The translations under genes were made by a program, and so were the position numbers. Under the pieces are notes generated by a model. It made no database searches. It saw only the letters and a program-made list of their open reading frames with translations, and had not been told where the DNA came from. A stretch of 64,000 nt of DNA from LMUY01 sp964247705 (lineage in GTDB: Bacteria; Pseudomonadota; Alphaproteobacteria; Acetobacterales; Acetobacteraceae), in assembly GCA_964247705.1 (NCBI GenBank), contig CAXTVQ010000016.1, forward strand, positions 7,818 through 71,817, read 5' to 3'. Below, one piece after another: positions 26,530 to 34,935 of this stretch (position 1 is the first letter of the stretch; every line of letters begins with the position of its first letter).

Positions 26530-27302
26530 TCCATCCCGGCCGTTTCGCGGGCAAGACCGGGGTCGTGACCGGCGCCGCCCAGGGCATCGGCCGCGCCGTC
26601 GCGATGGCCATGGCGGCGGAGGGCGGCCACGTCATCCTGGTGGACCGGTCCGGGCTTGTGCACGAGGTTGCGGCCGAGATCGGCGCGAGCGGCGGGCAAG
26701 CCGTTCCGCTCACGGCGGACCTCGAACACTACGCCGAATGCGTCCGCGTCATGAAAGCGGTCGAGGGCCGGATCAACATTCTGGTGAACAATGTCGGCGG
26801 CACGATCTGGGCCAAGCCTTATGCGGCCTATGAGGAAGCCGAGATCGAGGCCGAGATCCGCCGCTCGCTGTTCCCGACACTCTGGTGCTGCCGCGCCGTG
26901 CTGCCGCATATGCTGCAGGCGGGCGGCGGCGTGATCGTCAACGTGTCTTCCGTCGCCACGAGGGGCGTCAACCGCGTTCCCTACGCCGCGGCCAAGGGGG
27001 GCGTGAACGCGCTGACCGCCTCGCTCGCCTTCGAATACGCGCCCCACGGCATCCGCGTCTGCGCCGTGGCGCCCGGCGGCACCGAGGCGCCGCCGCGCAA
27101 GATCCCGCGCAACACCGCCGAGCCCACCCACCAGGAGCGCGCCTGGTACCAGGAGATCGTGGACCAGACCACGGCCTCCAGCCTCATGCACCGCTACGGC
27201 ACGGTGCATGAGCAGTCGGCCGCGATCCTGTTCTTCGCCTCCGACGAGGCCTCGTACATCACCGGAACCACCCTGCCCGTCGCCGGCGGCGATCTGGGCT
27301 GA
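26526..27302 (+). CDS. benD: Benzoate cis-diol dehydrogenase
   Basis: SDR enzyme of 258 residues that oxidises and decarboxylates 1,6-dihydroxycyclohexa-2,4-diene-1-carboxylate to catechol. The NAD motif is TGAAQGIG (about 13-20), the structural motif is NNVGG, and the catalytic serine and tyrosine are in NVSSVATRGVNRVPYAAAK. The LMHRYGTVHEQSAAILFFAS region is typical of BenD/XylL. The start is GTG 26526 in a GTGA overlap with benC. It completes a canonical benABCD set. Confidence 0.92.
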   Translation: MIHPGRFAGKTGVVTGAAQGIGRAVAMAMAAEGGHVILVDRSGLVHEVAAEIGASGGQAVPLTADLEHYAECVRVMKAVEGRINILVNNVGGTIWAKPYAAYEEAEIEAEIRRSLFPTLWCCRAVLPHMLQAGGGVIVNVSSVATRGVNRVPYAAAKGGVNALTASLAFEYAPHGIRVCAVAPGGTEAPPRKIPRNTAEPTHQERAWYQEIVDQTTASSLMHRYGTVHEQSAAILFFASDEASYITGTTLPVAGGDLG

Positions 27303-27325
27303 TCAACCGAACTGGGAGACACGCC

Positions 27326-28255
27326 ATGATAGACGACCTGCTCAAGACCAGCCCGATCCACAACCTCATGGACAAGATCTCCGGCCTCGACCAACCCGGC
27401 GGTGATCCGCGCCTGAAGCAGATCATGCTGCGTGTCGTGGGCGACCTGTTCAAGACGATCGAGGAGTTCGACGTGACCCCGGCGGAGTTCTGGACCGCCG
27501 TCAGCTACCTGACCGAGGTCGGCCAGACCAACGAGGGCGGCCTGCTCGCCGCCGGGCTGGGGTTCGAGCATTTCCTGGACCTGCGCTTCGACGAGAAGGA
27601 GCGTGTGGCCGGGCTGGAAGGCGGCACGCCGCGCACCATTGAGGGCCCGCTGTGGATCGCCGACGCTCCGATGGAACAGGGTATTGCCCGGCTCGACCAG
27701 GACCCGGAGACCGGCGAGGTGCTGTTCATGCATGGCCAGGTCCGGGATATCCACGGCGCGCCCGTGCCTCACGCCATCGTCGACGTTTGGCACGCCAACA
27801 CCAAGGGCGGTTACTCGTTTTTCGACCAGTCGCAGAGCGCGTTCAACCTGCGCCGCCAGATTCAGACCGACGCGGACGGCCGCTACCGCTTCCGCTCCAT
27901 CCTGCCCTCCGGCTACGGCTGCCCGCCGGACGGTCCGACGCAGAAATTGCTCACCGGCATCGGCCGCCATGGCAATCGCCCGGCGCACGTGCATTTCTTC
28001 GTCTCGGCGCCAGGTTACCGGAAGCTCACGACGCAGATCAACATCGCCGGCGACGCCTACCTGCACGACGATTTCGCCTTTGCCACCCGTGACGAACTGA
28101 TCCCCGGCGTGATCCGCAACGAGGACCCGGATGCGATGCGCGAGAACGGTCTCAACAGCCCCTTCACCGAGATCCAGTTCGATTTCGCCATCTACCCCGA
28201 GACCGACGCCGTGCCCGACACGGTGATCGTGCGCGACCACGCCAAAGCCGCCTGA
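27326..28255 (+). CDS. catA: Catechol 1,2-dioxygenase
   Basis: Intradiol Fe(III) dioxygenase of 309 residues that cleaves catechol to cis,cis-muconate. The four iron ligands are visible as Y163 (GGYSFF), Y197 (LPSGYG), H221 and H223 (RPAHVHFF). An N-terminal helical dimerisation domain precedes the beta-sandwich. GGGAG lies upstream of the ATG, 23 bases after benD, so it is in the ben transcript. Length and motifs match the proteobacterial catechol (not protocatechuate or hydroxyquinol-specific) class, though some substrate overlap is known. Confidence 0.93.
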   Translation: MIDDLLKTSPIHNLMDKISGLDQPGGDPRLKQIMLRVVGDLFKTIEEFDVTPAEFWTAVSYLTEVGQTNEGGLLAAGLGFEHFLDLRFDEKERVAGLEGGTPRTIEGPLWIADAPMEQGIARLDQDPETGEVLFMHGQVRDIHGAPVPHAIVDVWHANTKGGYSFFDQSQSAFNLRRQIQTDADGRYRFRSILPSGYGCPPDGPTQKLLTGIGRHGNRPAHVHFFVSAPGYRKLTTQINIAGDAYLHDDFAFATRDELIPGVIRNEDPDAMRENGLNSPFTEIQFDFAIYPETDAVPDTVIVRDHAKAA

Positions 28256-28270
28256 CCACGGAGGATGCGC

Positions 28271-29422
28271 ATGCTCGACGCACTGGCCCAGGATATCGTG
28301 CGGGACCACGCGGTTGCTGCCATCACCAGCACGATCGTGGATGTCCCGACCGTGCGGCAGCACAAGCTGTCGCAGACCTCCGTCACGGCGCAGAGCTACG
28401 TGATCGTGCGGCTCCGGCTGGCGAACGGTGTCGTGGGCGTGGGCGAGGCCGCCACCTTGGGCGGCCCGCGCTGGGCGGAGGAAAGCGTCGAGGCGATCAA
28501 GGCCAATATCGACGCCTATCTCGCCCCGGCGCTGATCGGCAAGCGTGCCGACCAGTTCGAGGCCGCCGGCATGGCCATGGACGCTGCGGCCAAGCGCAAC
28601 AACGCTGCCAAGGGCGCCATTGAATCCGCACTGTTCGACGCCGTCGGCAAGTCGCTCGGGCTCCCCGTCTCGGCGTTGCTGGGCGGCGCCGTGCGCACCA
28701 GCATACCGGTGCTGTGGACGCTTGCCTCCGGTGACCCGGCGCAGGAGATCGAGGAGGCGGAGCGCAAACTCGAGGCGCGTCTGCACCGCACCTTCAAGGT
28801 CAAGATCGGGGCGCAGGCACCCGAGGCCGATATGGCCCGTATGCGCCGCCTGGCCGTGGCGCTCGGGGACCGGGCCAAGCTGATCGTGGACGCGAACCAG
28901 GCCTGGGACGAGACGGTGGCTGCCCGGTGCCTGCCCCAACTGGCGGACATGGGTGTCGCGCTGGTGGAGCAGCCGGTGCCGGCCTGGAACCTGGCGGCCA
29001 TGGCCCGGCTGCGTGCCCGGCCCGGCACGCCGCCGCTACTGGCGGACGAGAATGTGTTCGACGCCCACGACATGCTGGCCGTGGCGGCCGCGGGTGCGGC
29101 AGACGCCGTGTCGCTCAAGATCGTCAAGCACGCCGGGCTTCTCGGCGTGCGCAAGGTTGCGGCCGTAGCCGAGGCGGCAGGCATCGGGCTGTACGGCGGC
29201 TGCCTGTTGGAGAGTTCGGTCGGTGCGGCAGCCCATCTGCAGGTGTTCGCCACGCTGCGTGAACTCGCCTGGGGCTGCGAGCATTTCGGCCCCCAAATCC
29301 TGACCGCCGACCTGGTGACGGAGCCGCTGCGCTTCGCCGATTTCCAGGTTCATCTCCCGACCGGCCCCGGCCTCGGTATCACGCTGAATGAGGCAGCCTT
29401 GCGCCGCTTCGCCCGAACATAG
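28271..29422 (+). CDS. catB: Muconate cycloisomerase
   Basis: Enolase-superfamily enzyme of 383 residues that converts cis,cis-muconate to muconolactone. Catalytic KxK is K176 and K178 (FKVKIGA), the Mn2+ ligands are D207 (VDANQAW), E233 (VEQPVP) and D259 (ADENVF), and the second-face lysine is K283 (SLKIVKHAG). ATG 28271 is preferred to 28265 because GGAGG (28260-28264) then has six-base spacing. It lies between catA and catC in the same operon. Confidence 0.92.
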   Translation: MLDALAQDIVRDHAVAAITSTIVDVPTVRQHKLSQTSVTAQSYVIVRLRLANGVVGVGEAATLGGPRWAEESVEAIKANIDAYLAPALIGKRADQFEAAGMAMDAAAKRNNAAKGAIESALFDAVGKSLGLPVSALLGGAVRTSIPVLWTLASGDPAQEIEEAERKLEARLHRTFKVKIGAQAPEADMARMRRLAVALGDRAKLIVDANQAWDETVAARCLPQLADMGVALVEQPVPAWNLAAMARLRARPGTPPLLADENVFDAHDMLAVAAAGAADAVSLKIVKHAGLLGVRKVAAVAEAAGIGLYGGCLLESSVGAAAHLQVFATLRELAWGCEHFGPQILTADLVTEPLRFADFQVHLPTGPGLGITLNEAALRRFART

Positions 29423-29431
29423 GAAGACCTC

Positions 29432-29716
29432 ATGCTGTATCACGTCAGGATGGACGTGCATCCGCCCGCCGATGCCGTGGCTGCGAAGTTCGAGCAGTTG
29501 AAGGCCGACGAGAAGCAGATGGCCCAGGCGTTGCAGCGTAAGGGCGTCTGGGTGCATCTGTGGCGGATCGCCGGGCAATACTCGAACATCTCGGTGTTCG
29601 ACGTGGCCAGCCATGACGAGCTGCACGCCATTCTGTCCAGCCTGCCGCTGTTTCCCTTCATGACGGTCGCCGTCATGCCGCTCGCCCGCCACCCTTCAGC
29701 CATCGATCCGGCATGA
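29432..29716 (+). CDS. catC: Muconolactone delta-isomerase
   Basis: Small enzyme of 94 residues that isomerises muconolactone to 3-oxoadipate enol-lactone and forms decamers in characterised species. The family pattern is clear: MLYHVRMDVHPP, then LQRKGVWVHLWRIAGQYSNIS and HAILSSLPLFPFM. AGGAAG precedes the ATG, which follows the catB stop by nine bases. Its product is the substrate of the enol-lactonase-type hydrolases further down. Confidence 0.94.
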   Translation: MLYHVRMDVHPPADAVAAKFEQLKADEKQMAQALQRKGVWVHLWRIAGQYSNISVFDVASHDELHAILSSLPLFPFMTVAVMPLARHPSAIDPA

Positions 29717-29735
29717 CGCTCGCCCGCCTGGGCGT

Positions 29736-30641
29736 GTGACAGCGTCGTTTGTGCGCACGACTTTGGGCGGCCCGGCGCTGCTCGTGCGCGCGTCGCCGCT
29801 GGTGTTTGTCGTCATTTGGGCCACGGGGTTCATCGTGGCGCGGCTCGTCGCATCCCACGCCGAGCCGCTTACCTTCCTGTCTATCCGGTTCAGCCTGGGC
29901 GCCGCTGCCTTCGCCGTGATCTCCCTCGCGACCGGGGCTACCTGGCCGCGCACGGCCCGGGCATGGGGCGGGGCACTGCTCACGGGCATGCTGATGCAGG
30001 GTGTTTTCCTCGGCGGCGTGTTCTGGGCCACGCGTCACGGCCTCCCGGCGGCGGTGACGGCGCTGATCACCGGGTTGCAGCCGCTCGCCACGGGCATCCT
30101 GGCCTACCCCGTCCTGCGGGAGCGCGTGACGGGGCGGCGCTGGATCGGGATCGTTCTGGGATTTCTCGGCGCGATGCTGGTGGTCGCGCCGTCACTGTCC
30201 ACCGCCACCGCGGCCGGGCTGCTGTTCCTGCCGGTTCTCGCTTGTGTCCTATCGATGCTGTCGATGACGGCCGGAACGCTGATCCAGAAAAGCCTCCGGC
30301 CAGGTGCCGACCTCCGAACCCATGCCTGCGGCCAGTTCATCGGCGGCGCTGCCCTGGTGATCCCGCTCGCGCTGCTGACCGAGGATGGCGGCTTCGACGG
30401 GAGTTGGCAGGCCTGGACCGGCATGGTGTGGGCCGTGCTTGCCCTCTCGGTCGGAGCCGCCTCCCTGCTTTTGGCCCTGATCCGCCGCGGCGCCGTGGCC
30501 GGTGTCGCGGCGCTGTTCTACCTAGTGCCTCCCGTGGTCGGGCTCATGGCATGGGCCTTGTTCGACGAGCGCCTCTCGGCCGTGCAAGGGGCCGGGATGC
30601 TGGTGGCCGCCGCAGGCGTGTTCGTCGCCAGCCGGGGTTGA
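29736..30641 (+). CDS. EamA/DMT-family transporter
   Basis: Inner-membrane protein of 301 residues with ten predicted helices in two EamA repeats (drug/metabolite transporter superfamily). Features include the N-terminal VFVVIWATGFIVAR, ALITGLQPLATGILAYPVLRERVTGRRW at the end of repeat one and a second copy ending LVAAAGVFVASRG. The GTG start at 29736 lies 20 bases after catC, so it is probably in the ben-cat transcript. It may export a toxic pathway compound or import a related one; neither can be shown from the sequence. Confidence 0.83.
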   Translation: MTASFVRTTLGGPALLVRASPLVFVVIWATGFIVARLVASHAEPLTFLSIRFSLGAAAFAVISLATGATWPRTARAWGGALLTGMLMQGVFLGGVFWATRHGLPAAVTALITGLQPLATGILAYPVLRERVTGRRWIGIVLGFLGAMLVVAPSLSTATAAGLLFLPVLACVLSMLSMTAGTLIQKSLRPGADLRTHACGQFIGGAALVIPLALLTEDGGFDGSWQAWTGMVWAVLALSVGAASLLLALIRRGAVAGVAALFYLVPPVVGLMAWALFDERLSAVQGAGMLVAAAGVFVASRG

Positions 30642-30733
30642 CTGCGGCTTCGAGAGTAAAATACGGCTATGTGGGCCCACCGAGGCCGCGCATGTTGCGC
30701 TTACCGTGGCCGCAATGCCGCACTGGGGAAACG

Positions 30734-32032
30734 ATGCGGCTGTTGCAGCAACTCTATGTACAGGTGCTGATTGCGCTCGTCCTGGCCATCGTGGTCGGGA
30801 TCTGGGCTCCCGAGGCGGCGATCGCGACGAAGCCGTTGGGCGACGCATTCATAGCGCTGCTGCGCATGCTGCTAGCGCCGATCATCTTCTGCTCGGTCGT
30901 GCTCGGGCTGACGCACGTGAAGGACATGAGGCAATTGGGGCGCTTGTCGGCCAAGGCGCTGGTGTATTTCGAGGTGATGTCCACAGTCGGCATGCTGCTG
31001 GGCTTCATCGCCGTGAATGTCTTCCAGCCCGGTGTCGGCCTGCACGCGACCAATCTCACGCTGGGCAGCAACGTCACCTCGATCACCTCGGCGGCGAGCC
31101 ATTTCACTGCCGTGGGTTTCGCCCTGTCCATCATTCCGAACACGCTGGTCGGCGCGTTCGCCAATGGCGAGATCCTGCAGGTTCTGTTCATCTCCATCCT
31201 GACGGGGGCCGCCTTGAGCGTCGGAGGGGCCGGCAAGGACTCCACCATCCTGAGGGTGATCGCCGAAGGGCAGCATGTGCTGTTCCGCGTCCTGGGCTAC
31301 GTGATGCGGCTTGCCCCGATCGGTGCGTTCGGCGCCATGGCGGCGGCGATCGGCGCGTTCGGCGCTGTGACGCTGCTTTATCTGATCAAGGTCGTGGTGC
31401 TGTTCTGGGCCAGCTCGCTCGTGTTCGTGCTGGTGATACTCGCTGCGGTGTGCGCGCTCGCCGGGCTCTCCATCTTCAAGTTGCTGCGCCTGATCCGCGA
31501 GGAGCTGTTGCTGGTGCTCGGCACCGCCTCCGGGGAGGTGGCGCTGCCACGGCTGATGCTGAAGCTGGAACAGGCGGGATGCGACGGGGCGGTCGTGGGG
31601 TTCGTGTTGCCCGGCGGCTATTCGTTCAACCTGGACGGCACGGGCATCTACATGGCGATCGCGGTCGGGTTCATCGCGCAGGCGACCGACACGCCGTTCA
31701 GCCTGGGGGAGCAGATCGGCGTGTTGGCCGTGCTGCTGCTGACCTCCAAGGGCGGCACGACCGTGGCCGGCGGCGCGTTCATCAAGCTGGCCGCCACGTT
31801 GCAGACGGTGCGCACCCTGCCGCTCACCGGGCTCGGGCTGCTGTTCGGCATCGACCGCCTGATGGCTACGTGCACCGCGCTCACGAACGTGGTGGGCAAC
31901 GTGGTGGCCGTGTTCGTCATCGCCGTGTCGGAACGCGGCTTCGACCGGGTGAAATTCGACACTTACCTCGCGGAGCAGGCAGCAGGGCGGATCAGGCCGT
32001 CCGGCGCCGAAGCGGTCGAAGTTGGGGATTGA
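30734..32032 (+). CDS. DctA-family dicarboxylate/cation symporter
   Basis: Inner-membrane symporter of 432 residues in the DAACS family (DctA/GltP). Characteristic sequences are LLRMLLAPIIFCSVVLGL, the substrate-binding VLPGGYSFNLDGTGIYM, LLLTSKGGTTVAGGAF and the final FGIDRLMATCTALTNVVGN. ATG 30734 follows GGGGA. Family members take up C4-dicarboxylates, orotate or glutamate. Inside an aromatic catabolism locus it could import an aromatic acid or a dicarboxylate intermediate; the usual benzoate carriers BenK and BenE are absent from the window. Confidence 0.9.
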   Translation: MRLLQQLYVQVLIALVLAIVVGIWAPEAAIATKPLGDAFIALLRMLLAPIIFCSVVLGLTHVKDMRQLGRLSAKALVYFEVMSTVGMLLGFIAVNVFQPGVGLHATNLTLGSNVTSITSAASHFTAVGFALSIIPNTLVGAFANGEILQVLFISILTGAALSVGGAGKDSTILRVIAEGQHVLFRVLGYVMRLAPIGAFGAMAAAIGAFGAVTLLYLIKVVVLFWASSLVFVLVILAAVCALAGLSIFKLLRLIREELLLVLGTASGEVALPRLMLKLEQAGCDGAVVGFVLPGGYSFNLDGTGIYMAIAVGFIAQATDTPFSLGEQIGVLAVLLLTSKGGTTVAGGAFIKLAATLQTVRTLPLTGLGLLFGIDRLMATCTALTNVVGNVVAVFVIAVSERGFDRVKFDTYLAEQAAGRIRPSGAEAVEVGD

Positions 32033-32074
32033 TCCTATGCGCCAGCGTGAAACGGCCCGGGCCGGGTCAAGGCC

Positions 32075-32875
32075 GTGAGCTTCGCGGCGCTCCCCGACGT
32101 GACGCTGCATCTTCGGGAGGACGGTGCGCCAGGCCCGGTACTTGTACTACTGCACGAGTTGGGTGGCTCCCTGCACAGCTTCGACGCGGTTACGGAGGCT
32201 TTGTGCGGCCGCTTCCACGTGTTGCGCTATGACCAGCGCGGCGCAGGCCAGTCGGAAAAGCCGCGCCGTGCCTTCAGCCTTGCCGACCATGCGGACGACC
32301 TGGCGGCGCTGCTGACGGTGAGAGGCGTGGACTCACCCGTGCTGTTGGCGGGGGTGGCCGCCGGGGCGGCGATCGCGCTTTGCTACGCCCTGGCCCGGCC
32401 TGCCTCGGTCGCCGGTTTGGTGCTGTGCTCCCCCGCCCTGACGGTGGCGGTCGACCGGCGCAGCTACCTGGCTGACCGCTCCGCCCTGGCGGCGAGGGAT
32501 GGGATGCGGGCGGTCGCGGATGCCTCGCTGGCACGGTCGTGGCCTTCCCACCTGCGCGGCGATGGTGGTCGATACGCCGAGTATCTCGCCCGCTTCCTGG
32601 GCAACGACCCGGTGAGCTACGGCCACGCCAACCTGGCGCTGGCAGACGCCGATCTGCAACCGCACCTCGGCCGCGTGTCGATGCCGTGCCGCGTCCTGGC
32701 TGGCCGGCACGATCTCCTGCGGCCGCCTGCCGAAGTGGAGGCCGTGGCGAGCCTCATTCCGGGTGCAACCTACCAGGTGGTGGAGGAGAGCGGCCACTTG
32801 ATGAGCGTTCAAGCGCCGGGCGCCGTGGCCGAAGGCATCCTCGCGCTGCAGACGCAAAGGAGCAACGGCGAATGA
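32075..32875 (+). CDS. Enol-lactonase-like alpha/beta hydrolase without the nucleophile serine
   Basis: PcaD-like hydrolase-fold protein, 266 residues. Fold landmarks are LLHELGGSLHSFD, RYDQRGAGQSEKP, the acid D213 in LAGRHDLLRPP and the histidine H241 in ESGHL. The nucleophile elbow, normally GxSxG, reads GVAAG with A95 where serine should be (codon GCC). It is therefore probably not a normal esterase or lactonase. The start is GTG 32075, and it ends in an ATGA overlap with the EthD-like gene. An intact paralogue lies 0.6 kb downstream. A non-hydrolytic or accessory role is possible. Confidence 0.8.
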   Translation: MSFAALPDVTLHLREDGAPGPVLVLLHELGGSLHSFDAVTEALCGRFHVLRYDQRGAGQSEKPRRAFSLADHADDLAALLTVRGVDSPVLLAGVAAGAAIALCYALARPASVAGLVLCSPALTVAVDRRSYLADRSALAARDGMRAVADASLARSWPSHLRGDGGRYAEYLARFLGNDPVSYGHANLALADADLQPHLGRVSMPCRVLAGRHDLLRPPAEVEAVASLIPGATYQVVEESGHLMSVQAPGAVAEGILALQTQRSNGE

Positions 32876-33465
32876 GCGAGCGCAAAGGCCTTCTGCTTGT
32901 GCTGATGGAACCGCCCGCGTCGCTGGAGGAGGAGTTCAACGACTGGTATGACACGGAGCACTTCCCGCAACGCCGCGCTCTGCCCGGCATCGAGAGCGCA
33001 ACCCGCTGGGTGTGCCTGTCGGGCTGGCCGCGCTGGGCGGCATTATACGACATGACGGGAGTGGAAGCGCTGCAGACGCCCGAATACGCAGCGGTGTCCG
33101 GCCCTAACTCGACGCCCTGGAGCCGCCGCATCCTGCCCCGTACCATCGGGCGCGCCCGGCTGGTGCTCGAGCAGGTCGCACCCGGCGATGCGCTCGGTCT
33201 GCCGCCGCCGGAGGTCAGCGCCCTGGTGCTGGCCCGCTACCCCGGGGAGATCGACCCGGCCGCATGCCTTGGCGCCGCCAAAAGCATGGCAGGTTGCCGC
33301 CAGGTGAGGGTGTTCCGCAACGCCGGCGCCGGGCCGGCACAGAGCTTCGTGCTGGCCGAATGCAGCCGCCCGGCTAGCCCCGACAAGGTGCTCGAGGCGC
33401 TGGGCGGCGTGGCCGGGGCAGGGGCGACGCTGCTCAACATCTACGCGCCGTATCAGCGGGGATGA
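32872..33465 (+). CDS. EthD-like dimeric alpha/beta-barrel protein
   Basis: Protein of 197 residues with two ferredoxin-like halves. The first half has the EthD-type pattern LLVLMEPPASLEEEFNDWYD followed by TEHFPQRRALPGIESATRW. No metal or catalytic motif can be assigned. Such barrels occur as accessory or isomerase-like proteins in catabolic operons. ATGA overlaps on both sides tie it tightly to the two hydrolase genes, which suggests the three products work on the same intermediate (inference). Confidence 0.72.
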   Translation: MSERKGLLLVLMEPPASLEEEFNDWYDTEHFPQRRALPGIESATRWVCLSGWPRWAALYDMTGVEALQTPEYAAVSGPNSTPWSRRILPRTIGRARLVLEQVAPGDALGLPPPEVSALVLARYPGEIDPAACLGAAKSMAGCRQVRVFRNAGAGPAQSFVLAECSRPASPDKVLEALGGVAGAGATLLNIYAPYQRG

Positions 33466-34274
33466 TGGAGATGGACAGCGTGCTGACCGTGGGGGGCCAG
33501 GCATTGCGGGTCCGGGTGGAGGGGCCGCAGGGCGCGCCCTGGCTCGTCTTCTCCAACTCGCTGATGACGGACCTGTCGCTGTGGGACGGCCAGGTAGCTG
33601 CGTTCGGCGCCGGACACCGCATCCTGCGCTATGACACGCGCGGCCACGGCGGCAGTGCAGTGCCGGATGCGGATTGCGACTTCCCGGGCCTGGTGGCGGA
33701 TCTGGCGGGGCTGATGCGCCAGGTCGGAGCCGCAGAAGCGACCGTGTGCGGCGTGTCGATGGGCGGGGTCATCGCGTTGGGGCTGGCGGCGCGGCATCCC
33801 GTTTTGGTCGCCCGGGTGGCGGTGTGCGACTGCCAGCCCGCTTCCAGCGCCGCCGGCGCCGCCGCCTGGGATGAGCGGATCGCAGTCGCGCGCGCCGGTG
33901 GCATGGCGGCCCTGGTGGAACCCACGGCGTCCCGCTGGTTGCGGCCGGAGACGGTGGCGTCGGGCGGTCCAGCCGCCGCCGCGGTGCGCCGTATGGTTGG
34001 CGCGACTCCGCTGGAGGGTTTCGTCCGGGCTGCCCGCGCGTTGCAGAGCTACGATTTCAGGCCGGAACTGGCCGCCCTCGCAGCGCGGCACTGCCCAGCC
34101 GCCTTCGTTGTCGGCGCGGACGACGCTGCTCTGCCACAGGCGGTGCGCGCCATGGCGGAAGCATGCCCCGACGCTGCGCTGACGACGGTGCCGGATTGCG
34201 GCCACCTGCCCAACCTGGAACGGCCCGAACACTTCGACGCCGCCCTCCGGTCCCTTCTAGTGGTAAAAGCCTGA
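33462..34274 (+). CDS. pcaD: 3-oxoadipate enol-lactonase (PcaD-like)
   Basis: Alpha/beta hydrolase of 270 residues that would hydrolyse 3-oxoadipate enol-lactone, the product of CatC, to 3-oxoadipate. The catalytic triad is intact: S99 in CGVSMGG, an aspartate in VVGADDAALP (about 220) and H248 in PDCGHLPN. The FSNSLMTDLSLWDGQ region near residue 30 is typical of PcaD. Start by ATGA overlap with the EthD-like gene; a second ATG lies at 33471. The pathway stops here in the window, since no pcaIJ or pcaF gene is seen. Confidence 0.88.
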   Translation: MMEMDSVLTVGGQALRVRVEGPQGAPWLVFSNSLMTDLSLWDGQVAAFGAGHRILRYDTRGHGGSAVPDADCDFPGLVADLAGLMRQVGAAEATVCGVSMGGVIALGLAARHPVLVARVAVCDCQPASSAAGAAAWDERIAVARAGGMAALVEPTASRWLRPETVASGGPAAAAVRRMVGATPLEGFVRAARALQSYDFRPELAALAARHCPAAFVVGADDAALPQAVRAMAEACPDAALTTVPDCGHLPNLERPEHFDAALRSLLVVKA

Positions 34275-34386
34275 CGGGAGAGTCGCTCGATTTCGCCACT
34301 AGCCTTTGACTTTGGCCGGTTTACCTGCCGCACGGGTTGTGAGCGTCAGGACCGGACCACATGCCACCCCAGCACGGAGCTGAGCC

Positions 34387-34935
34387 ATGCGCCTGCCAGA
34401 TCTCACGCCCGACCAGATGACCCCCGAGCAACGCCGGGTCGCCGACAACGCGGTTGCCGGTAAGCGCGGCCGCTTGCCGGCGCCATTACGGGCCTGGTTG
34501 CACAGCCCCGTCTTCGGCGACCGGGCACAGAGCCTGGGTGAGTTCCTGCGGTACGACACCTCACTCGGCCCGGCGCTGTCGGAACTTGCGATCCTGGTGA
34601 CGGCGCGTTTCTGGACCGCACAGTATGAATGGTACGCTCACAAGAAGCTCGCCCTCCAGGCAGGGGTCAGCCCGGCCGTGTGCGACGCCATCGCCCGGCG
34701 GGAACAACCGTTGCTGCCCGACCCCAAGGCGGAGGTCGTTTACGAGTACGCGACGACCATGCACACCGATCACACGGTATCCCAGGCGCTGCACGACCGC
34801 GCGGTGGAGTTGCTCGGCGCGGCGGGTGTCGTCGAATTGGTGGGTATCATCGGTTACTACACGATGGTGTCCATGACGCTGAACGGCTTCGGCATCGGCG
34901 TTCCCCCGGGCGAGGCCGAGGAGTTGGGCGCATGA
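34387..34935 (+). CDS. Carboxymuconolactone decarboxylase family protein
   Basis: Helical protein of 182 residues in the CMD/AhpD superfamily. It has SELAILVTARFWTAQYEWYAHKKLALQAGVS, the core of the CMD domain, but no CxxC, so it is not an AhpD-type peroxidase partner. A role on a lactone or carboxylate intermediate is plausible by location. It begins 112 bases after the pcaD-like gene and is coupled by ATGA to the SDR gene. True PcaC function would need a protocatechuate branch, which is not seen here. Confidence 0.82.
   Translation: MRLPDLTPDQMTPEQRRVADNAVAGKRGRLPAPLRAWLHSPVFGDRAQSLGEFLRYDTSLGPALSELAILVTARFWTAQYEWYAHKKLALQAGVSPAVCDAIARREQPLLPDPKAEVVYEYATTMHTDHTVSQALHDRAVELLGAAGVVELVGIIGYYTMVSMTLNGFGIGVPPGEAEELGA

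Noticed and set aside
27194..28939. Open frame of 581 codons antisense to catA and catB
   Set aside because: catA and catB have complete catalytic motifs on the plus strand; the antisense product is low-complexity and has no family features.
30706..32232. Open frame of 508 codons on the plus strand in another frame of the DctA-type gene
   Set aside because: The product is Arg/Gly/His-rich and lacks membrane helices, while the competing frame is a standard DAACS transporter.
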